Below, piece by piece: positions 5,614 through 11,668 of a DNA stretch of 12,532 bases. This DNA is from an uncultured Oscillospiraceae bacterium. Its GTDB lineage: Bacteria; Bacillota; Clostridia; Oscillospirales; Oscillospiraceae. The position numbers were made by a program, and so were the translations under genes. Where the stretch lies: NCBI GenBank assembly GCA_934646185.1, contig CAKUEH010000048.1, forward strand, positions 1 to 12,532. Direction: 5' to 3'. The notes beneath the pieces were generated by a model, which saw nothing but the letters and a program-made list of their open reading frames with translations, ran no database searches and was not told the origin of the DNA. Position 1 is the first letter of the stretch; each line of letters begins with the position of its first letter.

Positions 5614-5871
5614 ATGCGGCTGGACAATGCCATCAACCGGGGGCTGGAGCAGCCGGCCTCGCCGGAAGCGGTGATGGCGCTGATCCTGCAGGGCGCGGCA
5701 GCGCGGTATGCCTGCTGTCCAGAGCCGTCTGCCGAATCTGAGCCGTCAGATAGTCTGACAGAGGCGGATTGGAGACGCTTCCAACGAGCGGTTTCCCATA
5801 TCACCATCTCACAGGATACCGAAGTAACTCTTATATTTACGGATAAAAAAGCGACAGGAAAGGACGAATGA
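5614..5871 (+). CDS. Hypothetical protein upstream of recombinase (85 aa)
   Basis: The frame ends three bases before the recombinase ATG, so the two are almost certainly cotranscribed. The product has a helical N-terminal part (MRLDNAINRGLEQPASPEAV) and a C-terminal DWRRFQRAVSHITISQDTEV then TLIFTDKKA, possibly a small alpha-beta domain. I do not recognise a family. The same frame is open upstream to about 5521 and reads protein-like (FRDHEQPSCTAYTPSAEV), but no start codon is found there. GGAGG lies only 3 bases before ATG 5614, closer than usual. The gene may have lost its 5' end or once been read through from the preceding small gene by a frameshift. Confidence 0.6.
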   Translation: MRLDNAINRGLEQPASPEAVMALILQGAAARYACCPEPSAESEPSDSLTEADWRRFQRAVSHITISQDTEVTLIFTDKKATGKDE

Positions 5872-5874
5872 TCC

Positions 5875-7518
5875 ATGGAAGCGACAGCAGCCACCTTAGA
5901 GCGGCGGGTGCGGGTGATCCCCGCAACCAGAAAACCGGAAGAACTGCACAGAGACCATGACGGAAAAATGCGCGTAGCGGCCTACTGCCGCGTCTCGACG
6001 GACAGCGAAGAGCAGCTCAACAGCTATGAGGCGCAAAAGACCTACTACACCCAGAAGATCCAGGACAGCCCGGACTGGGAGATGGCAGGGATCTATGCCG
6101 ATGAGGGCATCTCCGGCACCAGCCTGAAAAAACGGACGCAGTTCAACAAGATGATCACCGCCTGCAAGCGGGGACACATCGACCTCATCATCACCAAGTC
6201 TCTCTCCCGCTTTGCCAGAAACACGGTGGATTGTCTGGATACGGTGCGGCTCCTGAAAGCAAACGGCATTGGGGTGTACTTCGAGAAGGAAAACATCAAC
6301 ACCCTCACGGAATCCAGCGAATTTCTCATCACCCTGTTCAGCGGCTTCGCCCAGGCGGAATCCGAGTCTCTCAGCAAGAATGTCGCATGGGGAAAGCAGA
6401 AGAGCGCGGAGGCGGGAAAGGTCACCTTCCAGTACAAAAAGATGCTGGGATACCGGAAGGGGGCGGACGGACAGCCGGAGATCGTACCGGAGGAAGCGGA
6501 GATCATCCGCCGCATTTACCACAGGTATCTGGACGGCTGCACCCTGGGACAGATCAAGCGGGAGCTGGAGGAGGACGGTGTTCCCACCGCACAGGGTGTA
6601 GAGCGCTGGTCTCCCTCCATCATCCACAATATCCTGACCAATGAAAAGTACATTGGAGACGCCCTGCTGCAGAAAACCTATGTGACGGACTGCATCAACA
6701 AAAAGGTCAAAAAGAACCGTGGTGAACGCACGATGTACTATGTGGAGAACAGCCACCCGGCCATTGTCTCAAGGGACCTGTTCAATCAAGTGCAGCAGGA
6801 GATGACGCGCCGGTCCAGCAAACGGAAGGTGCTGCAAAAGAGCGGAAAAACGGAACTTGGAAAATACTCCGGTAAATACGCGCTGACAGAACTGCTGGTG
6901 TGCGGCGAGTGCGGCTCCCCCTACAAGCGGGTCACATGGGCCAGAAATGGGAAAAAGCGCATCGTATGGCGCTGTGTCTCCCGGCTGGAGTTCGGTACAA
7001 AATACTGCCAGCACTCCCCGACACTGGATGAGGTCAAGCTGCACAGCGCCATCCTCGCGGCCATGAACGAGTACGCCGCCATCCGGCAGGAGGTCTGCCC
7101 CGATGTGCTGACCATGGCGGAGGAAGCCAGGCAGGCGTTATCTCAGGCTGGTGCACGGCTGCTGCAGCTGAAGAAGCGTATGGATGCGGTGAGCCGGGAG
7201 CAAAGCGATGTGCTGGATCGGCTGCTCGTCAACATGGCCGATACCGAGCTGAATGCCAGAATGAAAGCGCTGACGGATGAGAAGGAATCCCTTAAGGCGC
7301 AGATCGCAGACGCGCAGCAGGCAGAGGTCAATCTGGAGGAACAGGCTGCCAGACGCCGGCAGATGTGGGGCAGTATCATGGAATGCGCCGCGGGCTACAC
7401 GGAATTTGACAATGAGCTCGTCCGGCAGGTCATCCAAAAGATCACGGTGGAGGATGCGGAAACCATCCACATCCACTTCCGAGACTCGGATGTGGTGCTG
7501 GAACAGGAAGTAGAATGA
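5875..7518 (+). CDS. Large serine recombinase
   Basis: The 547-residue protein is a complete large serine recombinase, which cuts both att sites with a 2-base stagger through a phosphoserine link and rejoins them. The resolvase-like domain starts near residue 32 with RVAAYCRVST, making S41 the nucleophile. ADEGISGTSLKKR and then ITKSLSRFARN carry the catalytic arginines. The recombinase domain follows (GYRKGADGQPEIVPEEAEII, then WSPSIIHNILTNEKYIG). A zinc beta-ribbon has C343, C346, C367 and C378, and a long charged coiled coil spans roughly 415-490. AGGAAAGGACG precedes ATG 5875. It is the mobility gene of this cassette and resembles the integrases of small Clostridial transposons such as the TnpX class. 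All key residues are present, so it is probably active. Confidence 0.93.
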   Translation: MEATAATLERRVRVIPATRKPEELHRDHDGKMRVAAYCRVSTDSEEQLNSYEAQKTYYTQKIQDSPDWEMAGIYADEGISGTSLKKRTQFNKMITACKRGHIDLIITKSLSRFARNTVDCLDTVRLLKANGIGVYFEKENINTLTESSEFLITLFSGFAQAESESLSKNVAWGKQKSAEAGKVTFQYKKMLGYRKGADGQPEIVPEEAEIIRRIYHRYLDGCTLGQIKRELEEDGVPTAQGVERWSPSIIHNILTNEKYIGDALLQKTYVTDCINKKVKKNRGERTMYYVENSHPAIVSRDLFNQVQQEMTRRSSKRKVLQKSGKTELGKYSGKYALTELLVCGECGSPYKRVTWARNGKKRIVWRCVSRLEFGTKYCQHSPTLDEVKLHSAILAAMNEYAAIRQEVCPDVLTMAEEARQALSQAGARLLQLKKRMDAVSREQSDVLDRLLVNMADTELNARMKALTDEKESLKAQIADAQQAEVNLEEQAARRRQMWGSIMECAAGYTEFDNELVRQVIQKITVEDAETIHIHFRDSDVVLEQEVE

Positions 7519-7538
7519 ATAGAAAAGGGAGAAAGGAA

Positions 7539-8288
7539 ATGGCCATTTTTATAACCGGTGATACGCACGGTGATTTCAGCAGGCTCCTGCCTGCAGCATT
7601 CCATGAGCAACGTGACCTGACCAAAGAGGATTACCTCATCATCTGTGGAGACTTCGGCGGTGTCTGGGATGGCGGCGATGCGGAGCAGCAGTGGCTGGAC
7701 TGGCTGGAGACCAGGTCCTTTACCACGCTGTTCGTCAGCGGAAACCATGAAAACTATGATCTGCTCCGCAACTATCCAATCAGCCAATGGCACGGCGGCT
7801 TGGTACAGGCCATACGCCCCAGCGTCCTGCATCTGATGCGGGGCCAGCTTTATAACATCTGCGGAAAGCGGATATTTACCATGGGCGGCGCCAGCAGCCA
7901 CGATATCCGGGACGGCATTCTGGAACCGGATAATCCGGACTATGAGCGAAAGCTGCGGCAGCTCAACGCCACAGGCGCTCTCTACCGAGTCAATCACCGC
8001 TCCTGGTGGAAAGAGGAACTGCCCGGCGAGGACGAATACCGGACCGCAAGAGAAGCACTGGACAAAACAGGTTGGGACGTGGACTACATCATCACCCACT
8101 GCTGCCCCAGTAGCATTCAGGACACATTCAGCGGTGGGTTGTTCCAACGGGATGCCCTGACAGACTTTCTCGATGAGGTTCGAGAGCGATGCCGATTCCA
8201 ATACTGGTTTTTCGGACACTACCACGAAAACATGGTGGTAGAGAAAGAGTTCGTAATGCTCTATAATCAGATTATCCGACTGAAATGA
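7539..8288 (+). CDS. Calcineurin-like metallophosphoesterase
   Basis: The 249-residue product has every metal-binding motif of the calcineurin-like phosphoesterases: GDTHGD (7-12, D8 and H10), GDFGGVW (37-43, D38), GNHEN (68-72, N69 and H70), THCCPSS (186-192, H187) and GHYHEN (226-231, H227 and H229). Such enzymes use two metal ions to hydrolyse phosphate esters in proteins, nucleotides or nucleic acids. ATG 7539 puts the first motif seven residues in, as is usual, and follows GGGAGAAAGG; an in-frame ATG at 7515 overlaps the recombinase stop and would add eight residues. It is the likely cargo of the recombinase cassette, perhaps a defence or signalling enzyme; its substrate cannot be read from the sequence. 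Confidence 0.9.
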   Translation: MAIFITGDTHGDFSRLLPAAFHEQRDLTKEDYLIICGDFGGVWDGGDAEQQWLDWLETRSFTTLFVSGNHENYDLLRNYPISQWHGGLVQAIRPSVLHLMRGQLYNICGKRIFTMGGASSHDIRDGILEPDNPDYERKLRQLNATGALYRVNHRSWWKEELPGEDEYRTAREALDKTGWDVDYIITHCCPSSIQDTFSGGLFQRDALTDFLDEVRERCRFQYWFFGHYHENMVVEKEFVMLYNQIIRLK

Positions 8289-8290
8289 TG

Positions 8291-8334
8291 AGTGGAGGCA
8301 CACTGGCGATTGGCCGATGTGTCTCCACTTTTTA
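8291..8334 (+). terminator. Intrinsic terminator of the recombinase operon
   Basis: AGTGGAGGCACA (8291-8302) pairs with TGTGTCTCCACT (8318-8329) through one G-T wobble, followed by TTTTATTT. It begins three bases after the phosphoesterase stop. Confidence 0.85.
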
Positions 8335-8427
8335 TTTAAGTAAGTTTTTCACAAGCTCAGACATAAATCTTTGTCCGGGTTCACGAATAGCTTTCCCGAC
8401 TACGTTATGCCATTGTGTTGACGCAGG
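8332..8427 (-). pseudogene. Minus-strand gene remnant (31 codons)
   Basis: The minus strand from 8427 down to 8332 is open and reads STQWHNVVGKAIREPGQR, then FMSELVKNLLK and a TAA stop, which looks like the C-terminal end of a real protein. A stop lies directly upstream at 8428-8430 and there is no plausible start. I infer the surviving tail of a minus-strand gene cut when the recombinase cassette or its neighbour arrived. The family is not recognised. Confidence 0.3.
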
Positions 8428-8461
8428 CTACGCCCAAAACAAAAAACAGGAGGAAACAAAC

Positions 8462-8506
8462 ATGACGATTGATAGCGCAAAGGATCTTCAAATGAAAGGC
8501 TCGTAA
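8462..8506 (+). CDS. 14-residue ORF with perfect ribosome binding site
   Basis: ATG 8462 follows AGGAGG (8448-8453) at an ideal distance. The frame MTIDSAKDLQMKGS ends in TAA at 8504-8506. Such a strong initiation site suggests it once started a full gene, with only the first codons surviving at an element edge. A leader peptide is the other possibility, since a consensus promoter begins 17 bases later. Confidence 0.4.
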   Translation: MTIDSAKDLQMKGS

Positions 8507-8522
8507 AATTGGTCTATTGGAC

Positions 8523-8551
8523 TTGACGTTTTATGTATTTTCACGTATACT
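8523..8551 (+). promoter_or_regulatory. Consensus promoter with no gene behind it
   Basis: TTGACG (8523-8528) and TATACT (8546-8551) are spaced exactly 17 bases apart. The predicted start is near 8558. The next annotated gene begins at 8878, and a terminator lies between them. Confidence 0.75.
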
Positions 8552-8653
8552 TAATTTACAGATTCACGCGCACATTTACAGATCATTCATCCGTCATCAC
8601 AAGATGCTGGGGGTTCGAATTGCAAAACGGAAAATCGAGCCTCAAAAGCCCGC

Positions 8654-8678
8654 AAACCCTTGCGACACAAGACTTTGC
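8654..8678 (+). repeat. Imperfect 25-base repeat, copy 2
   Basis: This segment matches 4946-4970 at 21 of 25 positions (11 identical bases first). The hairpin is weaker here because the stem bases have changed. Together the copies bracket the recombinase cassette at about 3.7 kb distance, but the tRNA half is present only beside copy 1. Confidence 0.5.
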
Positions 8679-8708
8679 TCCTGCATCTTTTCTGTCAACA
8701 CCCGACAG

Positions 8709-8745
8709 AAGCCTACCGTTTTTGCTTGCGGTAGGTTTTGCTTTT
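8709..8745 (+). terminator. Intrinsic terminator
   Basis: CCTACCG (8712-8718) pairs with CGGTAGG (8729-8735), followed by TTTTGCTTTTT. It would end the transcript from the promoter at 8523 and shield the sigma operon downstream. Confidence 0.8.
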
Positions 8746-8877
8746 TGCCGTTTCCGCAGTAAAAAGGGGACGAACTTCTTTGCATAGCCCCATTGCATTC
8801 TTCTTTAAAAAATTTAAATTCCCCTGCAATAAATTATCCTTTCTGTGCATTACACGGATGACAGGAGACGGAAGCCT

Positions 8878-9453
8878 ATGCTCAGCTTGCTGATGACAAC
8901 CGAATACGCCCCGGCAGAGGATCGGCACGAGCTGCAGCAGTTGATCCTCCGCGTTGCCGGCGGTGAGCGTGAAGCACTCGCGGAGCTGTATCAACGCACG
9001 CGCTCGGCGGTGTACGGCCTTGCGCTATCCTACCTTAAAAACGCGCACGACGCGCAGGACATCACGCAGGATGTTTATGTACAAGTGTGGGACTGCGCGG
9101 AGCAATACCGTCCAACCGGTTCGCCGATGGGCTGGCTGCTGGCGGTCTGCCGCAATCTCTGCCTGATGCGCCTGCGGCGCGAGGAGCGTCATGCCGCGCT
9201 CAGCGAGGAGGAATGGGACGCCATTCCCGCGCAGGAGTGCGGACTGGACGCCGATGAGCGCACCCTTTTGCAGCAAGCGCTGGCAAGCCTTGCGGACGAG
9301 GAACGGCGTATCGTGCTGCTCCACGCGGTCACGGGTATGAAGCACCGGGAGATCGCGGCGCTGCTGGAGCTGCCGCTTCCGACCGTCCTGTCGAAATATC
9401 ACAGAGCATTGAAAAAAATGCGAGCTTATCTGGAAGGAGACGACGCCAAATGA
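8878..9453 (+). CDS. ECF-type RNA polymerase sigma factor
   Basis: The 191-residue product has the two-domain ECF layout. Region 2 spans about 33-102 (LAELYQRTRSAVYGLALSYL, then DAQDITQDVYVQVW and GWLLAVCRNLCLMRLRR). Region 4 spans about 126-183 (ALASLADEERRIVLLHAV, then the helix-turn-helix HREIAALLELPLPTVLSKYHRALKK in consecutive parts). ATG 8878 is chosen because AGGAGA lies 9 bases upstream; an in-frame GTG at 8845 has no such site. The stop overlaps the next gene's ATG (ATGA), so the sigma factor and its membrane partner are made in a fixed ratio. It should be held inactive by that partner until an envelope signal arrives. No clear promoter was seen upstream, consistent with autoregulation. 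Confidence 0.9.
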   Translation: MLSLLMTTEYAPAEDRHELQQLILRVAGGEREALAELYQRTRSAVYGLALSYLKNAHDAQDITQDVYVQVWDCAEQYRPTGSPMGWLLAVCRNLCLMRLRREERHAALSEEEWDAIPAQECGLDADERTLLQQALASLADEERRIVLLHAVTGMKHREIAALLELPLPTVLSKYHRALKKMRAYLEGDDAK

Positions 9454-10676
9454 CCAACGAAAAAATGGAGCAGCGTCTGGCCGCGGCGGTCGAAAAGACC
9501 GCGCCGAACGATGTGGACGGCGTTCTCTCCCGCTGTGAAGAGCGGAAAGGAACGGTCATTCCCATGACGACAAAGAAAACGACGAAGAGAAAATGGACAT
9601 CGCTCATTGCCGCCTGCCTTGCGGTGATGCTGCTCGGCGGCGGAGGGCTGTTCTACCAGCGGGCGAACGCGGTAGCCTCCGTGGTGTCGCTGGACGTGAA
9701 CCCGAGCATCGAGCTGAAGGTGAATCGGAGCGAAAAGGTGCTTGTCTGCACGCCGCTCAACGAGGACGCGAAGGCCATCCTTGCGGATATGAGCAATGGC
9801 GCCGACCTCAAGGGCGCGAAGCTCGATGTGGCAGTAAATGCCATCGTAGGCAGCCTTGTGCGAAACGGATATCTCAACAGCATTTCCTCCGCCATCATGA
9901 TCTCGGTGGAGGACAGGGATACCGCCCGTGCGGAAAAGCTCCAGCGCGAGCTGACGAGCACCGTGGATGGCGTTTTGCAGACGAGCGAGTCGCGGGCGTC
10001 CGTCCTGACACAGACGCTTACGCAGGACGCGGGACTGGAGCGGCAGGCGCGGGAAAACAGCATTTCGACCGGAAAGGCGGCGCTGGTGAATCGCGTCCTC
10101 GCCCTCAACTCCGCGCTGAAGTTTGACGCGCTGGCGAAGCTCTCGGTCGAGGAACTGAAGGATCTTGCCGAGGCGGGCGCGCCCGCCATGCCCATTGGCA
10201 AGGATGCCGCCGCCACCGCTGCGGAGCAGTACGCCGGAACGACGGCACTGGACTCCGTCACGGTGGAGGTCGATTCGGAGCTGGACGAATCCCCCGCACA
10301 CTATGAGGTGGAGCTGCAAACGGCATGGGGCGAGTTCGAGTATTTGGTGGATGCCTACACCGGTAAGGTGCTCAGCGGGCAGAAAGATTTATTGGCCGCC
10401 GTTTCCGCATCGAATGAAACGACGAAGCCCTCTGGTCAAAAGCCCGCGCCGTCCGGAACGGTGCAGGATATCGGCTACGCCAAGGCAAAGTCCATCGCCC
10501 TGAACCATGCGGGCTTGAGTGAAAATCAGGCGTATGACATGGACATTGAGCTGGATGATGAGGACGGAAAGCTCGTCTACGAGGTCGAGTTCAAATCCGG
10601 CAATATGGAATATGACTACGAGATCGACGCAGTCTCCGGCGCGATCCTCAAGCATGAGGCGGAGTTGGACGATTGA
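9450..10676 (+). CDS. RsgI-like membrane anti-sigma factor with two PepSY-like repeats
   Basis: The 408-residue product has a 49-residue cytoplasmic part, a basic stop (TKKTTKRKW), one membrane segment (50-69) and an extracellular part. Just outside is SLDVNPSIELKVN (80-92), the signature of the RsgI middle domain. In clostridial RsgI proteins the Asn-Pro bond, here N84-P85, is a self-cleavage site. The C-terminal part carries two PepSY-like repeats, about 251-310 and 341-403, each ending in AYTGKVL or AVSGAIL. The ATGA overlap with the sigma gene identifies it as that factor's regulator. RsgI proteins normally pair with SigI, which lacks this kind of region 4, so an ECF partner is notable. 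What the outer domain senses is unknown. Confidence 0.85.
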   Translation: MTNEKMEQRLAAAVEKTAPNDVDGVLSRCEERKGTVIPMTTKKTTKRKWTSLIAACLAVMLLGGGGLFYQRANAVASVVSLDVNPSIELKVNRSEKVLVCTPLNEDAKAILADMSNGADLKGAKLDVAVNAIVGSLVRNGYLNSISSAIMISVEDRDTARAEKLQRELTSTVDGVLQTSESRASVLTQTLTQDAGLERQARENSISTGKAALVNRVLALNSALKFDALAKLSVEELKDLAEAGAPAMPIGKDAAATAAEQYAGTTALDSVTVEVDSELDESPAHYEVELQTAWGEFEYLVDAYTGKVLSGQKDLLAAVSASNETTKPSGQKPAPSGTVQDIGYAKAKSIALNHAGLSENQAYDMDIELDDEDGKLVYEVEFKSGNMEYDYEIDAVSGAILKHEAELDD

Positions 10677-10686
10677 TCTTGTGTAT

Positions 10687-10719
10687 CTGCCGCCGGTCCG
10701 ATGACCGGACTGGCGGCAG
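10687..10719 (+). terminator. GC-rich hairpin after the anti-sigma gene
   Basis: CTGCCGCC (10687-10694) pairs with GGCGGCAG (10712-10719) and GTCCG (10696-10700) with CGGAC (10706-10710) across an ATGAC loop. It starts 10 bases past the stop. No T-run follows, so it may protect the mRNA 3' end or help the next hairpin terminate. Confidence 0.55.
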
Positions 10720-10734
10720 GTGCGTGCCAAAAAA

Positions 10735-10770
10735 GAAGCCGTCCGAGAGCAATTACTCTCGGACGGCTTC
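10735..10770. terminator. Perfect 15-base hairpin, terminator in either direction
   Basis: GAAGCCGTCCGAGAG (10735-10749) pairs perfectly with 10756-10770 around a six-base loop. The plus-strand tail is TCTTGCT, a weak U-tract; the minus-strand tail is six T's, a better one. It ends the sigma operon and would stop minus-strand transcription from the right. Confidence 0.7.
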
Positions 10771-11126
10771 TCTTGCTACTCCGTACCGTCCGGTTGACCC
10801 CATAGGTCACATTGTGTACCTACGAACATTAACCACAGGGGCTACGGGACTTTTTCCTTTCTTTTCATACCCGTTATTTTTCACCCAAATGGGTGAAAAA
10901 GTGAAATAAAGGGCGGAATTAGATTTTCGGCCAAAAAGCGGAGATGTCCTCATGCTGCATATGCCGGTCATGTACTTGATGTCGGCCTTTGTATGACGCT
11001 TGTGTTGCTATTCTGCGAAACATCAGGTGAAAGGATACGCAGTCATATGCATCAGGCCTGACGAAGCGGCATTAATGTTTTTCAAGCTGCTTATAAGAAA
11101 ACACGGCTTACACCTGCTCTGCAAAT
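10771..11126. other. Intergenic region with two inverted repeats
   Basis: No clear gene is present. TAGGTCACA (10803-10811) and TGTGTACCTA (10813-10822) form an inverted pair with one bulged base. TTTTTCACCC (10877-10886) and GGGTGAAAAA (10891-10900) form a perfect 10-base inverted repeat with an AAAT centre. The second has no trailing T-run, so it is more likely a protein-binding site than a terminator. Several very short frames occur after 10950; one is listed at 11027. Confidence 0.5.
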
Positions 11127-11134
11127 TTGCATAG
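11027..11134 (+). pseudogene. Short protein-like ORF (35 aa), probable remnant
   Basis: A frame from GTG 11027 reads KGYAVICIRPDEAALMFFKL then LIRKHGLHLLCKFA and stops at 11132-11134. The strand-then-helix start looks like a true protein N-terminus. No good ribosome binding site is visible, and the end overlaps the next promoter. A truncated gene is the likeliest explanation; family not recognised. Confidence 0.25.
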
Positions 11135-11155
11135 AACAGTCCTTTATTCTATGCT
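11127..11155 (+). promoter_or_regulatory. Promoter inside an inverted repeat
   Basis: TTGCAT (11127-11132) and TATGCT (11150-11155) are 17 bases apart. The same bases form an inverted repeat, GCATAGAA (11129-11136) and TTCTATGC (11147-11154), and the -35 overlaps a 12-base palindrome, TGCAAATTTGCA (11120-11131). A dimeric repressor could cover both boxes. The predicted leader to the gene at 11266 is about 100 bases. Confidence 0.55.
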
Positions 11156-11265
11156 TGCATCGGAGCTGCGGCCGCGGAGAGCGGAGCAAAATATCAGGAT
11201 TCGGCGAATGACCGGAGACGGCCGCGTGACAGCGGGGCAAAAATCCGAACACTTTTGGAGAAAGG

Positions 11266-11658
11266 GTGAAAACGGCTGTGGGTTACTTTTCAAATTGTGC
11301 GATCGACCATGAGGAAGCTGCCGCTTTTGAGCGTGCGACCGGCAGTTATCCGACCAGACGGGAAACATTGAACTACTATTTAGAAACGCTGACCATGGCG
11401 CTGGAGGAACTGGGCGGAGGACATCCTCACGACCCATTTCCCTCAGAGCATAACAGCTCCTCCCGCTCGACGCGACGATACCGGTATTTCGAAGTGCCGT
11501 GGGCAAAGCCGACTGTGCAGGATCTACTCGCGGCAATCGCGGAGGTCCGTGAACTTATTCGGAGTACAGACCGAGAAGCGGACGGTTTCGGAGATGCAGC
11601 AGGAGACGCCGCCGGCCGGAGCGCAAAGGAATGTTTAAAGCGCCCGCTCGCAGCATAG
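11266..11658 (+). CDS. Hypothetical protein (130 aa)
   Basis: GTG 11266 follows GGAG at 11256-11259. The product opens with MKTAVGYFSNCAIDHEEAAA, then a charged helical part (RRETLNYYLETLTMALEEL), a low-complexity linker rich in His, Pro, Ser and Arg, and a second helix (VQDLLAAIAEVRELI) before an alanine-glycine-rich end. There is no signal peptide, membrane segment or catalytic motif. Its TAG stop lies at 11656-11658 and overlaps the ribosome binding site of the next gene, so the two are one operon and perhaps partners. I do not recognise a family. The C-terminal 25 residues are compositionally odd and could reflect an old frameshift. Confidence 0.6.
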   Translation: MKTAVGYFSNCAIDHEEAAAFERATGSYPTRRETLNYYLETLTMALEELGGGHPHDPFPSEHNSSSRSTRRYRYFEVPWAKPTVQDLLAAIAEVRELIRSTDREADGFGDAAGDAAGRSAKECLKRPLAA

Positions 11659-11668
11659 GAGATATGAC

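Larger units (their letters stand above)
8558..8745 (+). ncRNA. Candidate small RNA
   Basis: A consensus promoter at 8523-8551 and an intrinsic terminator at 8709-8745 frame about 190 bases with no convincing ORF. The stretch holds copy 2 of the 25-base repeat and a GGGGGTTCGAATTGC segment that mimics a tRNA T-loop but lacks the pairing strand. A small noncoding RNA is the simplest reading. The alternative is that the promoter once served a gene that has since been lost. Confidence 0.4.

Noticed and set aside
5896..6756. 286-codon minus-strand frame
   Set aside because: It is fully antisense to the serine recombinase, which has intact catalytic and zinc motifs; high GC at third positions keeps the opposite strand open.
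7395..8303. 302-codon minus-strand frame
   Set aside because: It is antisense to the phosphoesterase and the recombinase end; no ribosome binding site or domain is seen.
8605..8625. Second tRNA-like T-loop, GGGGGTTCGAATTGC
   Set aside because: The 3' side lacks the complementary C-run and no CCA end follows, so it is not supported as a tRNA fragment.
9426..10319. 297-codon minus-strand frame
   Set aside because: It is antisense to the anti-sigma gene, which has a membrane segment, the Asn-Pro signature and PepSY-like repeats.
11127..11312. Forward frame of 61 codons overlapping the start of the 130-residue gene
   Set aside because: It begins on the -35 box of the predicted promoter, has no ribosome binding site and has an arginine-rich shadow-like composition.
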